Counted from the first letter of the stretch, positions 30,892 through 40,261 are shown. The stretch is 45,487 nt of DNA from JBFXIE01 sp050176255 (GCF_050176255.1 NZ_JBFXIE010000025.1), one strand, 5' to 3'. The notes: generated by a model not told the origin, from the letters alone. Translations and numbers: made by a program.

Positions 30892-30912
30892 GCCGCCCTC
30901 GCCGCGGGCGGC
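30892..30912. terminator. GC-rich hairpin between convergent genes, possible terminator
   Basis: GCCGCCC and GGGCGGC pair across a seven-base loop, without a clear T tract. It lies between the 3' ends of the binding-protein and CoA-transferase genes. Confidence 0.4.
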
Positions 30913-30935
30913 GTTCAAGAAGGCTGGCCCTGCCC

Positions 30936-32456
30936 TCAGGGCAGCATGTGGCCGGTATCCACAAAGCGCTGGTGCCAGCTCAGCGCCTCGGTCAGGATGT
31001 GCGGCGTGTGCTGCGCACCCTTGCTGCGCGCGCGGTCAAAGTAGTCTTGCAGCAGCGGGCGGTAGTCGGGGTGGGTGCATTGGTCGATGACGACCTGCGC
31101 GCGCTGCCTGGGGCTCAGGCCGCGCAGGTCGGCCAGGCCTTGCTCGGTGACGATGATCTGGGTGTCGTGCTCGGTGTGGTCCACGTGCGAGGCCATGGGC
31201 ACGATGCAGCTGATGGCGCCGTCCTTGGCCACCGAGGGCGTCACGAAGAACGACAGGTAGCCGTTGCGCGCAAAGTCGCCCGAGCCGCCGATGCCGTTCA
31301 TCATGCCCGTGCCCATCAGGTGGGTGGAGTTGATGTTGCCGTAGATGTCGGCCTCGATCATCGAGTTCATGGCGATGATGCCCAGGCGGCGCACCAGCTC
31401 GGGGTGGTTGCTGATCTCCTGCGGGCGCAAGATGATGCGCTCGCGGTAGAAGTCGATGTTTTTCTCGAAGTCCTCGTAGGCCTTGCCGCTCAGCGAGATG
31501 GCTGTGGCCGAGGCGCGGCTCATCTTGCCCGCGCGCAGCAGATCCAGCATGCCGTCCTGCAGCACCTCGGTGAAGCCCAGCAGGTTGTCAAACGGGCCTT
31601 TCAAAAGCCCTGCCAGCACCGCATTGGCCACGTTGCCCACGCCTGACTGGATGGGCAGCATGTCTTTGGGCAGGCGGCCGGCCTTCATCTCGTGGGCCAG
31701 AAAATCAATGATGTAGCTGGCGATTTTTTCGGAGTTCTCGTCCGGCGTGGCAAACACGTTGTCGCGGTCGCCCTTGTGCGTTTCCACCACGGCAATCACC
31801 TTGGCCGGGTCCACGCGCAGATAGGCCTGGCCGATGCGGTCGTCGGCATGGGTCATGTTGATGGGCACGCGGCGCGGCGGAATGGCGGTGCCGTAGTAGA
31901 TGTCGTGCATGCCCTCCATGCGGTCGGTGAGCTTGGTGTTGACCTCCAGAATCACCTTGTCGGCAATCTCCAGCCAGGTCTTGTTGTTGCCCACGGCGGT
32001 GGACGGGATCAGCAGGCCCTCGGGCGTGATGCCCAGCACCTCGATCACGGCCACATGCATGTGGCCCAGAAAGCCAAACCACGCATGCTGCGCCACGTGC
32101 GACAGGTGCATGTCGATGAAGTTGATCTCGCCGGCGTTGATGGCCTTGCGCGCGGTGGGGTCGGTGTTGAAGGGCAGGCGCTGGCCCACGGCATGGGCCT
32201 CGGCCAGCGCGCCGTCGCATTCGGCGGCGGTGGAGGCGCCCGTCCACACGTTGATCTTGTAGGGCCTGCCGGCCGCATGCTCGGCCTTGGCGTGCGCGGC
32301 AATGGCCTGGGGCAGGGCCTTGGGGTAGCCGGCGCCGGTAAAGCCGCTCATGCCCACGTTGGCGCCCGCAGGAATCAGCGCTGCGGCCTCGGTTGCGGTC
32401 ATGATCTTCTGGGCCAGGCCCGGGTGCTGAATGCGGGAGGAAGACGATGTGGACAC
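30936..32456 (-). CDS. Acetyl-CoA hydrolase/transferase family protein (succinyl-CoA:acetate CoA-transferase type)
   Basis: A 506-residue class I CoA-transferase of the Ach1/Cat1/AarC family, which moves CoA between succinyl-CoA and acetate or related acids. Motifs are ANVGMSGFTGAGYPKALPQA, DRIGQAYLRVDPAKVIAVVE, QSGVGNVANAVLAGL followed by LLGFTEVLQDGML (containing the likely catalytic Glu), and STHLMGTGMMNGIGGSGDFA with YLSFFVTPS. The GTG at 32456 has GGAG five bases upstream and precedes the conserved SSRIQHPGLAQKIM start. It may help recycle acetate or propionate. It diverges from a zinc-ribbon gene. Confidence 0.92.
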   Translation of the reverse strand: MSTSSSSRIQHPGLAQKIMTATEAAALIPAGANVGMSGFTGAGYPKALPQAIAAHAKAEHAAGRPYKINVWTGASTAAECDGALAEAHAVGQRLPFNTDPTARKAINAGEINFIDMHLSHVAQHAWFGFLGHMHVAVIEVLGITPEGLLIPSTAVGNNKTWLEIADKVILEVNTKLTDRMEGMHDIYYGTAIPPRRVPINMTHADDRIGQAYLRVDPAKVIAVVETHKGDRDNVFATPDENSEKIASYIIDFLAHEMKAGRLPKDMLPIQSGVGNVANAVLAGLLKGPFDNLLGFTEVLQDGMLDLLRAGKMSRASATAISLSGKAYEDFEKNIDFYRERIILRPQEISNHPELVRRLGIIAMNSMIEADIYGNINSTHLMGTGMMNGIGGSGDFARNGYLSFFVTPSVAKDGAISCIVPMASHVDHTEHDTQIIVTEQGLADLRGLSPRQRAQVVIDQCTHPDYRPLLQDYFDRARSKGAQHTPHILTEALSWHQRFVDTGHMLP

Positions 32457-32659
32457 ACAAACTCCAGAAAGACAATCGCCTCGCAAGGGCGCGCAAAGCG
32501 GCAGCGAGGCGGGTGAAAGATGCGAAATCTTAGCAGCGGCTCTTCATGCAAATAGGGATTAACCCTTGCCTTACAACGCGCTGACAAGGCGCTGAATATG
32601 CGGCGTGCGTCCCCGGTGGCGGAGCGCCCCGGCGCGCCGGCGGTACGATCGCCGCCACC

Positions 32660-33391
32660 ATGTCTTTCACGCCGCTGTGTCCCTCTTGCCGCCAGCCCAC
32701 CGAAATCCACCGCTTTGGCGCCAGCAGCGGCGCCACGCTGGAACTGGACCTGTGCTTTGCCTGCCAGGGCATGTGGTTTGACCCGCAGGAAAACACCCGC
32801 CTGGCCCCGGCGGCGGTGCTGGAGCTGTTCGAGCTGCTGCACCGCCACCGCGCAGACGCGCACCGGCCGCTGTCGGCTCGGCTGCAATGCCCGCGCTGCG
32901 CCCAGGCCCTGGTCAAGGGCTACGACCTGGCGCAGGGCGGGCGCTACGTCACCTACCGCTGTGCGGCGCGGCACGGGCGGTTTTCCACCTTCGGCTCGTT
33001 CATGGTCGAAAAAGGCTTTGTACGCCACTTGTCCAAGATGGAGATCGAGGCGCTGGCCGAGCGCGTGGGCACCATCAACTGCACCAGCTGCGGCGCCGGG
33101 GTGGACATCCGCAACGACCACGCCTGCCCGTATTGCCGATCGGCCCTGTCGCTGCTGGACCCGCTTGCCGTGGACAAGGCCCTGGCACGCCACAGCCGCG
33201 CCGCCCAGCAGGCCGCGCCCACCGACACCGCATCGCCCGAAGCCCTGGCCGACGCGCTGGTGGCCCTGGAGCGCAACCGCGCGCGCGAAGAGCGCGAGCG
33301 CCAGCGCGAACGGCTGGAGGGCACCCGCAGCGACCAGTTTGATTTGGTCACGGCGGGCATCGAGATGGTGTGGTCGCTGCTGCGGCGGTGA
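32660..33391 (+). CDS. Zinc-ribbon (zf-TFIIB-like) protein with coiled-coil tail
   Basis: A 243-residue protein with at least three zinc-ribbon-like elements: CPSCRQP with LDLCFACQGMWFD (residues about 7-40, the zf-TFIIB pattern), CPRCAQAL near 77, and NCTSCGAG with CPYCRSAL near 140-160. The C-terminal third is charged and helical (NRAREERERQRERLEGTR). Members of this group are uncharacterised. The ATG at 32660 begins directly at the first ribbon. Repeat A9 follows the stop. Confidence 0.8.
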   Translation: MSFTPLCPSCRQPTEIHRFGASSGATLELDLCFACQGMWFDPQENTRLAPAAVLELFELLHRHRADAHRPLSARLQCPRCAQALVKGYDLAQGGRYVTYRCAARHGRFSTFGSFMVEKGFVRHLSKMEIEALAERVGTINCTSCGAGVDIRNDHACPYCRSALSLLDPLAVDKALARHSRAAQQAAPTDTASPEALADALVALERNRAREERERQRERLEGTRSDQFDLVTAGIEMVWSLLRR

Positions 33392-33393
33392 TT

Positions 33394-33452
33394 TGTGCTA
33401 TTCAATAAATAGCTTCTAGCGCTTTATAGATAAGGGCTGGAGGCGGTTTTTG
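33394..33452 (-). repeat. Family A dispersed repeat, copy A9
   Basis: In reverse orientation, CAATAAATAGCTTCTAGCGC is followed by GATAAGGGCTGGAGGCGG. It lies between the 3' ends of two convergent genes. Confidence 0.65.
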
Positions 33453-33466
33453 CTATTGCCTGCCGC

Positions 33467-34753
33467 TTATTTACCCCGGCTCAAGGCCGCATACAGCACG
33501 ATGGCGCCGAACGTGGCGGTGCCAATGCCGCCCAGCGCGAAGTCGCCAAACTTCAGCGTGAACTCGCCCGTGCCCAGGATCAGCGTGATCGCCGCCACGA
33601 TGAGGTTTTTGTTCTGCGAAAAGTCCACCCGGTTGTCCACCCAGATCTTGGCGCCGGCAATCGCAATCAGGCCGAACACCACGATGGACACGCCGCCCAT
33701 CACCGGCAGCGGGATCGCCTGGATCAGCGCGCCAAACTTGGGAGAAAAGCCCAGCAGCACCGCCAGCAGCGCCGCCACCAGGAACACCGCCGTGGAGTAG
33801 ATGCGCGTGGCGGCCATCACGCCGATGTTCTCGGCATACGTGGTCACGCCCGTGCCGCCAGCGGCGCCGCTGACCATCGTTGCCACGCCGTCGCCGATGA
33901 AGGCGCGGCCCATGTACTGGTCCAGGTTCTTGCCGGTCATGGCCGTCACGGCCTTGATGTGGCCCAGGTTCTCGGCCACCAGGATGATGACCACGGGCAC
34001 GATGAGCAGCATGGCGTTGGCCTCGAACACCGGCGCGTGGAACTGCGGCAGGCCTAACCAGGCTGCATTGGCGATGCCCGACAGGTCGATCGGCTTGCCC
34101 AGGCCCATGCCGTTGGTCAGCAGCGCGTACAGCAGGCTGGCCACAATCAGGCCCACCAAAATCAGCAGGCGCTGCAGCATGCCGCTGGTGAACACCGCCA
34201 CCAGCGCCACGCAGACAAACGTCAGGGCCTGCATCCAGGCCTCGAAGTTGTTGGCCGCCATGTTCTTGATGGGGATGCCGGCCAGGTTCAGTCCGATCAC
34301 GGCCACCACCGCGCCGGTGACCACCGGGGGCATGAAGCGCTCGATCCAGCCCGTGCCCACCAGGTGCACCGCCACGCCCACCAGGGTATAGACCAGGCCG
34401 CAGGCGATGATGCCGCCCAGCGCCACGCCAATGTTGGCGTTGGGCCCCTTGCCCGCATAGGCCGTGGCCGCGATCACCACGCCGATGAAGGCGAACGACG
34501 AGCCCAGGTAGCTGGGCACCTTGCCCCCGGTGATCAGAAAGAAGATCAGCGTGCCGATGCCGCTCATCAGCACCGCCACGTTGGGGTCAAACCCCATGAG
34601 GATGGGCGCCAGCACCGTGGCGCCAAACATGGCGATGACGTGCTGTATGCCCATCAGTGCCGTCTGCGGCCACGGCAGGCGCTCGTCGGGGCCGATCACC
34701 CCGCCCGATTGCAGCACCTGCGCCGGGCGCTCCGTCCATTGAAACAAGCCCAT
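33467..34753 (-). CDS. NCS2-family uracil/xanthine permease (UraA-like)
   Basis: A 428-residue membrane protein of the NCS2 nucleobase:cation symporter family with about 12-14 membrane segments. MGIQHVIAMFGATVLAPILMG near the start, PPVVTGAVVAVIGLNLAGI, LVAENLGHIKAVTAMTG (the conserved glutamate-containing segment) and GGTGVTTYAENIGVMAATRI are diagnostic of UraA/RutG-type permeases; uracil is the most likely substrate. The ATG is chosen because GGGAG lies eight bases upstream; a GTG three codons earlier is too close to it. It lies downstream of the radical SAM gene, with repeat A10 between. Confidence 0.93.
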   Translation of the reverse strand: MGLFQWTERPAQVLQSGGVIGPDERLPWPQTALMGIQHVIAMFGATVLAPILMGFDPNVAVLMSGIGTLIFFLITGGKVPSYLGSSFAFIGVVIAATAYAGKGPNANIGVALGGIIACGLVYTLVGVAVHLVGTGWIERFMPPVVTGAVVAVIGLNLAGIPIKNMAANNFEAWMQALTFVCVALVAVFTSGMLQRLLILVGLIVASLLYALLTNGMGLGKPIDLSGIANAAWLGLPQFHAPVFEANAMLLIVPVVIILVAENLGHIKAVTAMTGKNLDQYMGRAFIGDGVATMVSGAAGGTGVTTYAENIGVMAATRIYSTAVFLVAALLAVLLGFSPKFGALIQAIPLPVMGGVSIVVFGLIAIAGAKIWVDNRVDFSQNKNLIVAAITLILGTGEFTLKFGDFALGGIGTATFGAIVLYAALSRGK

Positions 34754-34821
34754 TGTTGTCACTCCCGTAAAAAAAGTGCAGCGATGGTAGAGGCTTTGGC
34801 CGCCTCAGGCTGATTTTTAGT

Positions 34822-34876
34822 CAAAAATGCCTGTAGCGCTTATGTATCAAGCGCTGGCAGCTATCAAATCAGGAGT
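34822..34876 (+). repeat. Family A dispersed repeat, copy A10
   Basis: CAAAAATGCCTGTAGCGCTT, loop, then CAAGCGCTGGCAGCTATCAA. It ends three bases from the 3' end of the radical SAM gene. Confidence 0.78.
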
Positions 34877-34878
34877 TT

Positions 34879-36795
34879 TCAGGCGTGCCGGGCCTGCAGC
34901 GCCCGCGCGATGCGGTCGCGCTTGACGGTGGTTTTGGGCACCCTGAACGGGAACCACATGCGCACGTCCTCTTCCAGCCCGATGCCGTGCATGTAGTTGT
35001 AGATGGCTTTCTTGAGCCCCGCGCCCAGCGCGTCGTGGTCGGTGCCCGTGGGGTCGATGAAGGCTACGTCGTTCTTGGCAAAGCCGCCCGGCGGCAGCGG
35101 CGCCAGGGTGATGCCGTACTCCTGCGGGTTCTGCCCCACGGGCGAATGCACGGTGCAGGCAAAGCGGTGAAAAAACCCGCTCTGGATGCAGCCGTTGGCA
35201 AACAGCTGGCGCACGTATTCCAGCGCGTCCACGGTGTCTTGCACCGTCTGGGTCGGAAAGCCGTACATCAGGTAGGCGTGCACCAGAATGCCCGCGTCGG
35301 CAAACGCGCGGGTCACGCGCGCCACCTGATCGACACTGACGCCCTTTTTCATCAGCGCCAGCAGCCGATCCGAGGCCACCTCCAGCCCGCCCGAGATGGC
35401 GATGCAGCCGCTGTCGGCCAGCAGCTCGGCCAGCTCGGGCGTGAAAGTTTTTTCAAAGCGCACATTGCCCCACCAGCTGATGCCGGTGCCGCGCGCAATC
35501 AGCTCGTGGGCCAGGGCCTTGAGGGCTTTGGGCGGCGCGGCCTCATCGACGAAGTGAAAGCCGGTCTGCCCGGTCTCGGCCACGATGGCCTCGATGCGGT
35601 CGGCCAGCACCTGGGCGCTGGCGCCCTCGTAGCGGCCGATGTAGTCCAGGCTCACGTCGCAAAAACTGCACTTCTTCCAGTAGCAGCCGTGCGCCACGGT
35701 CAGCTTGTTCCAGCGCCCGTCGCTCCACAGCCGGTGCATGGGGTTGAGCATGTCCAGCAGCGACAGGTAGTTGTGCAGCGGCAGGCCGTCCCAGGTGGGT
35801 GTGCCGACCTCGGCAAAGGCGATGTCGGCTTCCATCATGTTGATGTACTGCACGGCGTCGCCCTCGCGCGCAAAGGTGCGCACCAGCCGCTGGCGCCCGC
35901 GCTGGCCCTGCAGGTGCTCCAGCAGCGCCAGCAGCGGGCGCTCGCCCGCGTCCAGCGTCACGTAGTCGAAGAAGTCGAACACCCGCGCGTCGGCCAGCTC
36001 GCGCAGCTCGGTGTTGACAAAGCCGCCGCCCAGCACGGTGACGATGTGCGGGTGCCGCGCCTTGATGGCCTGCGCGATGCGAAAGGCCCCATAGACCGAA
36101 CCGGGGAAGGGCACGGAGAGCAGCACCACGCCGGGCTGGTGGCGCGCGATGGCCTCGTGCGTGAGCGTGGCCAGTGCTTCATCGACCAGCGTGGGCGCCT
36201 GGGCCAGCGCCCCGGCCAGCGGGTCGAAGGTGGGCTGGCTGCCGGCGAGCTGCTCGGCGTAACGCACAAACTCGAAGCGTTCGTCCACCGCATCGCGCAG
36301 CACGTCAGCCAGGTCGTTGAGGTACAGCGTGGCCAGGTGCTTGGCCTTGTCGGCCAGGCCCAGCGCGCCAAAGGCCCAGCCCAGCGGGTCGCCGCTGCCG
36401 TCGTCCTCGAACACGTCCAGCGCGGCAAAGCGCGGCCCCTCGGGCAGCCAGGCGCGGCTGGCGATGCGGTGCGCCAGCGTGCTGTCGCGCCCCTGCAAAA
36501 AGGCGATCACCGGGCCGATGGTGGCCAGGTAGCGGTCCTGCTGCGCCAGAAAGGATTGCACCGCCGGGCTTTGCGCCTGCGCAGGCAGCGCCCGCGCAAG
36601 ATCGGCGACCTGCGCCAGAGCGTCGCGCGACAGCAGCCGCAGCACCAGCGCGATCGCCAGGTCCTCCTGGAAGGCCTGCACGCCGCGCGAGCGCAGAAAA
36701 CCCGTGAGGTAGGCGGCGGAGGGGTAGGGCGTGTTGAGCTGCGTCATCGGCGGGATGACGGACAGCACGCGGGGCAGGTCTGCGGGCATGGGCAA
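34879..36795 (-). CDS. B12-binding-domain radical SAM protein with a C-x4-C-x2-C cluster motif
   Basis: A 638-residue protein. The N-terminus (PRVLSVIPPMTQLNTPYPSA) and residues about 215-300 (VVLLSVPFPGSVYGAFRIAQ, VTVLGGGFVNTELREL) form a Rossmann-like cobalamin-binding region without an obvious DxHxxG. The radical SAM barrel begins at about 365 with C371-YWKK-C376-SF-C379, a C-x4-C-x2-C arrangement instead of the canonical C-x3-C-x2-C, then GFHFVDEAAPP and GGLEVASDRLLALMKKGVS. The GCYW type motif is known in an uncharacterised B12-binding subgroup. Likely work is a radical methylation or rearrangement, with substrate unknown. No partner genes adjoin. An ATG six bases later could also be the start. 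Confidence 0.85.
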   Translation of the reverse strand: MPMPADLPRVLSVIPPMTQLNTPYPSAAYLTGFLRSRGVQAFQEDLAIALVLRLLSRDALAQVADLARALPAQAQSPAVQSFLAQQDRYLATIGPVIAFLQGRDSTLAHRIASRAWLPEGPRFAALDVFEDDGSGDPLGWAFGALGLADKAKHLATLYLNDLADVLRDAVDERFEFVRYAEQLAGSQPTFDPLAGALAQAPTLVDEALATLTHEAIARHQPGVVLLSVPFPGSVYGAFRIAQAIKARHPHIVTVLGGGFVNTELRELADARVFDFFDYVTLDAGERPLLALLEHLQGQRGRQRLVRTFAREGDAVQYINMMEADIAFAEVGTPTWDGLPLHNYLSLLDMLNPMHRLWSDGRWNKLTVAHGCYWKKCSFCDVSLDYIGRYEGASAQVLADRIEAIVAETGQTGFHFVDEAAPPKALKALAHELIARGTGISWWGNVRFEKTFTPELAELLADSGCIAISGGLEVASDRLLALMKKGVSVDQVARVTRAFADAGILVHAYLMYGFPTQTVQDTVDALEYVRQLFANGCIQSGFFHRFACTVHSPVGQNPQEYGITLAPLPPGGFAKNDVAFIDPTGTDHDALGAGLKKAIYNYMHGIGLEEDVRMWFPFRVPKTTVKRDRIARALQARHA

Positions 36796-36856
36796 TCGGC
36801 GGGCGGAGGGGCTGGATTATCCCGGTCCGCCGCGCCGGGCATGGTGCCCAGGGGTA

Positions 36857-38098
36857 TCAGGGCAAGGGCGTCGGCCAGGCCGGCCGACGGCCCGTCAGCT
36901 GGCTGACGATGGCCGCCTTGAGCGGCGGCAGCCGGCTGGCGCCCGCCAGCACCACCTGGCGCAGCAGGCGCGGCAGCGGCCGCGCGTCGGTGTACAGGCG
37001 CACGATGGCGTTGGTGCCCTGGTAGATGGGCCAGGCATGCCGGTGGTGTGCGCGGGCATATTGCGCCAGCGCGGCGGCATCGCCCACATCGCGGCCCTGG
37101 GCCCGTGCATCGGCCAGGGTGCGTGCCAGGCGCTCCACGCCCGCCAGGCCCAGGTTGTAGCCGTGCGCCGTCACCGGGTGCATGCCCACGGCCGCATCGC
37201 CCACCAGCGCGCAGCGCGGTCCCGTGAAGCGCTGCGCGTACACGGCCACCAGCGGGTAGGCGTGGCGCTCGCCCATCAGCTGCATGGCGCCCAGGCGGTG
37301 CTGGAACTGCGCGGCCACGCGCGCCGTGAAGTCCTCGGGCGACAGGGCCAGCAGCGCCGCGGCGTCGGCGCTGTCCGCCGTCACCACGGCCGAGCACAGG
37401 TGGGGCAGGGTGGCATGGCCCTCGGGATCGCCTGGCAGGGGCAGGATGGCCAGCGTGCGGTCGTAGCCAAAGCATTCATGCGCCGTGCCGCCGTGGGGCG
37501 CCTGGTGGCGCATGCGGCAGACGATGACGGTGCGGCCAAAGTCGGTCATGGCCGCGCCCATGCCCAGCTGGCGCCGCATGCCCGAAAAGCGGCTGTCGGC
37601 GGCGACCACCAGCGGCGCGGTGAGCCGTTCGCCGGGCGCGCCGTTCTGGGTGTAGTCCACCTCGGCCCGGTCGGGCTGCACCGCCACGCGGGTGACCTGG
37701 GCGCCGCTCAGGATGCGCACCCCCGGCGTGCGTGCCGCCACGGCATAAGCGGTGCGGCGCAGCGCATGGTTGGGCACGATCCAGCCCAGGTGGTCCACGC
37801 CGCTGCCGCCTGCATGCAGCACCATGCCCGCCTGCGGGCGCACCGGGCCGTCGTGCACCTGCGCGTCGTGCAGCCGGCCGACTTCGTGCGCGGCCAGGCC
37901 CTGCCAGCTGCCCAGGCGCTGCAGCAGCGCCACGCTGGGGTGGGTCAGGGCGATCTCGCGCCCGTCCGGCGCGGGCGCGGCCAGCGCGGCGCCGGGCTGC
38001 TGATCCAGCACGGTGGACGTGAAACCGGCCTGGGCCAGTGCGATGGACAGCGACAGGCCGGCAGGGCCTGCGCCAACGATGAGAACGTCGCTGTGCAT
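36857..38098 (-). CDS. ubiM: FAD-dependent ubiquinone-biosynthesis hydroxylase, UbiH/UbiM family
   Basis: A 413-residue aromatic-ring flavin monooxygenase. MHSDVLIVGAGPAGLSLSIA contains the FAD-binding GxGxxG. The mid-section carries the second signature (VVAADSRFSGMRRQLG), and CALVGDAAVGMHPVTAHGYNLGL is the GD motif conserved in UbiH/UbiF/Coq6 enzymes. These hydroxylate the ubiquinone ring. DGREIALTHPSVALLQRLG leads me to the UbiM subgroup (5-demethoxyubiquinol hydroxylase of betaproteobacteria), but UbiH or UbiF-like specificity cannot be excluded. The ATG at 38098 is placed directly before the FAD motif. Confidence 0.78.
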   Translation of the reverse strand: MHSDVLIVGAGPAGLSLSIALAQAGFTSTVLDQQPGAALAAPAPDGREIALTHPSVALLQRLGSWQGLAAHEVGRLHDAQVHDGPVRPQAGMVLHAGGSGVDHLGWIVPNHALRRTAYAVAARTPGVRILSGAQVTRVAVQPDRAEVDYTQNGAPGERLTAPLVVAADSRFSGMRRQLGMGAAMTDFGRTVIVCRMRHQAPHGGTAHECFGYDRTLAILPLPGDPEGHATLPHLCSAVVTADSADAAALLALSPEDFTARVAAQFQHRLGAMQLMGERHAYPLVAVYAQRFTGPRCALVGDAAVGMHPVTAHGYNLGLAGVERLARTLADARAQGRDVGDAAALAQYARAHHRHAWPIYQGTNAIVRLYTDARPLPRLLRQVVLAGASRLPPLKAAIVSQLTGRRPAWPTPLP

Positions 38099-38188
38099 AA
38101 AGGGTGCGTGGTAGGTGTTTGCGGCAATGGCGCCCGTGGGCGACGGGGGCATTGTGGGCAGCCTGCGTGCGGCATGTCTTGCCCTGGG

Positions 38189-39136
38189 TCAAGCGATGGG
38201 GCCGCGCCGGGGCGGTGCCGGTGGTGCCCCGGTGCTCTTCGCCGGCAGGCCGACCATGTCCAGCGCATGCGCGGTAAACCGCTCCACCACGCGGCTGGTG
38301 CTGCCGGCCAGGCGCGCCAGCGCAATGCCGACGTGAAAGCCCGGCGGGTTGTCGGTGAGAAGCAGGCATTTCACGCCGGGCGGCACCATCTGCTGCGCCA
38401 CGCCTGCCACCAGGGCCACGCCCAGGCCGGACGCCACCAGGCTCATGACGGTCTGCACCTGCATGGCCTCCTGTGCCACCTGCGGCGCAAAGCCCGACAG
38501 CTGGCAGCGCATCATTGCCAGGGCCGACAGCCCGGGCACCTTGTGGCGCGGGTACATGATGAAGGGCTCGCGCGCGGCCTCGCGCAGGGCGATGGCGTCG
38601 CGCTGTGCCAGCGGGCTGCTCTCGGCCACGGCCAGCACGAAGTCGTCGCGGTCCAGCGCCAGCAGCTCGAAACCGCTGGGGTCCAGCACCGGGTAGCGCA
38701 GCAGGCCGGCATCGAAGCGGCGCGACATCAGGCCCTCCAGGATCTCGGACGAGGTGGCCTCGGTCAGCTCCAGCGTGATCTGCGGGTAGCGCGCGCGCAG
38801 CGACGGAATCAAGCGCGGCAGCAGCGCATAGGTGGCCGAGCCGATGATGCCCAGACGCAGCAGCCCGCCCGTGCCCTCGCGCGCGTCCTGCACCGCCTGG
38901 CGGCACTGCTGGGCGTGCAGCAGCGCCAGGCGCGCGTCCGCCAGCATGGCCTGCCCGGCGGGCGTGAGCACCACGCCCGTGGTGGTGCGCTCGAACAGCG
39001 CGCTGCCCAGCTCCTCCTCCAGTTTGCGGATGGACACCGACAGCGGCGGCTGCGCCATGTGCAGCCGTTCGGCCGCACGGTGAAAGTTGCCGGTTTCCGC
39101 CAGGGCAACAAACTGACCGAGCTGGCGCAGGTTCAT
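38189..39136 (-). CDS. LysR-family transcriptional regulator
   Basis: A 315-residue LysR regulator. MNLRQLGQFVALAETGNFHR through AAERLHMAQPPLSVSIRKLE is the winged helix-turn-helix domain. LTPAGQAMLADA and a linker helix follow, then a periplasmic-binding-like effector domain from about residue 90 (LLRLGIIGSATYALLPRLIP). The open frame extends upstream, but the ATG at 39136 starts at the conserved N-terminus. It diverges from the Bug/CoA-transferase/acyl-CoA dehydrogenase cluster and is the likely regulator of it, with an organic acid or CoA ester as probable inducer. Confidence 0.94.
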   Translation of the reverse strand: MNLRQLGQFVALAETGNFHRAAERLHMAQPPLSVSIRKLEEELGSALFERTTTGVVLTPAGQAMLADARLALLHAQQCRQAVQDAREGTGGLLRLGIIGSATYALLPRLIPSLRARYPQITLELTEATSSEILEGLMSRRFDAGLLRYPVLDPSGFELLALDRDDFVLAVAESSPLAQRDAIALREAAREPFIMYPRHKVPGLSALAMMRCQLSGFAPQVAQEAMQVQTVMSLVASGLGVALVAGVAQQMVPPGVKCLLLTDNPPGFHVGIALARLAGSTSRVVERFTAHALDMVGLPAKSTGAPPAPPRRGPIA

Positions 39137-39274
39137 GTGATATCCAAAAGATATTGGGATTGATATTTTTAATATTAGACAGGGTAAGAGGCGCTGCCTA
39201 GAGTGACATCCCCGTGGTATTGCCAGCTCCGCACGGGGTGCCGCTGCGCAGTAAAAATTCCAAGGAGACAACAC
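39137..39274. promoter_or_regulatory. Divergent control region of the LysR-regulated catabolic cluster
   Basis: An unusually AT-rich patch (39138-39178) contains ATATC/GATAT, ATATTGGGATTGATAT and TTTTTAATATTA elements, fitting LysR operator dyads of the T-N11-A type. AAGGAGA at about 39262 is the ribosome binding site of the first cluster gene. Exact promoter positions are not resolved. Confidence 0.55.
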
Positions 39275-40261
39275 ATGCCATCCCAACGCAGAACCGCCTT
39301 GCGTGCCCTGGCGGGCGCCAGCCTCTTGGCCCTGGGCACAGCCCTCGCACCCGCCGTGCAGGCGCAGGCCTTCCCGTCCAAGACCATCAAGTTTGTTGTG
39401 CCCTTCGGGCCCGGCAGTGGAACTGACACCTCGGCGCGCTACTTTGCGCGCAAGCTGCAGGACCTCACGGGCCAGTCGGTGGTGGTGGAGAACAAGCCTG
39501 GCGCCAATGGGTTCATCGCCGTCAAACAGGTGCTCACGGCCCCGGCCGACGGCTACACGATCTTCATCGGCAGCAACTCCACGCTGGCGGTGAACGCGGC
39601 GCTGTTCAAGGAGCTGCCCTACGACCCGGTGAAGGACTTGGCGCCGCTGACCATGATGATGCGCGCGCCGGCCATGCTGGCCGTAAACCCGCAGGCATCC
39701 TACGAAGACCTCAAGGGGCTACTCGCCTACGCCAAGGCCCACCCGGGAAAGGTGAATTTCGGTGCCGGCTCGGCTGGCTATCAGCTCATGGGCGAGTTGC
39801 TGAACGACGCTGCCAAGATCAACACCGTCCACGTGCCCTTCAAGGGCGCTGGCGAGACCATGACGGCGCTGGCTGGCGGAACGGTGGACTACGCCTTCGC
39901 CGAGGTCACAGCCGTGCAGGAGCTGGCCAAAGGTGGGCGCGTGAAGGTGCTGGCTGTGGCGGCGGACAAGCGCGTGGCTACGTCGCCCGATGTGCCGACC
40001 GCCGCCGAGGCCGGCCTGCCCGGCTTCGAGGCCTACACCTGGGTCGGCGCCATGGTCAGCGCCAAGACCCCGGCCGCCGAGACGGCAAAACTGGCCGAGC
40101 TGTTCACCTCCATCTCCAAAATGGACGAAACCCGCGCTTTCTACGAGCGCCTGGGTGCCACGCCCATGACCGGCGGCCCCGCGCAGATGCACGACTTCCA
40201 AAAGAGCGAGATCGCCTTGTGGAAGCGCATCGTCCAGCAGGCCAAGGTGCCGCAGCAATGA
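39275..40261 (+). CDS. Bug-family (TctC) tripartite tricarboxylate transporter substrate-binding protein 1
   Basis: A 328-residue periplasmic solute-binding protein of the Bug family, which binds carboxylates. The signal peptide is MPSQRRTALRALAGASLLAL onward, with likely cleavage at VQAQA. The mature protein begins FPSKTIKFVVPFGPGSGTDT, the Bug signature, with VVVENKPGANGFIAVKQVLT and GKVNFGAGSAGYQLMGELL. The ribosome binding site AAGGAGA is present. No TctA/TctB membrane genes lie nearby, which is usual for expanded Bug families in Burkholderiales. It is first in the cluster and overlaps the CoA-transferase start by four bases. Confidence 0.94.
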   Translation: MPSQRRTALRALAGASLLALGTALAPAVQAQAFPSKTIKFVVPFGPGSGTDTSARYFARKLQDLTGQSVVVENKPGANGFIAVKQVLTAPADGYTIFIGSNSTLAVNAALFKELPYDPVKDLAPLTMMMRAPAMLAVNPQASYEDLKGLLAYAKAHPGKVNFGAGSAGYQLMGELLNDAAKINTVHVPFKGAGETMTALAGGTVDYAFAEVTAVQELAKGGRVKVLAVAADKRVATSPDVPTAAEAGLPGFEAYTWVGAMVSAKTPAAETAKLAELFTSISKMDETRAFYERLGATPMTGGPAQMHDFQKSEIALWKRIVQQAKVPQQ

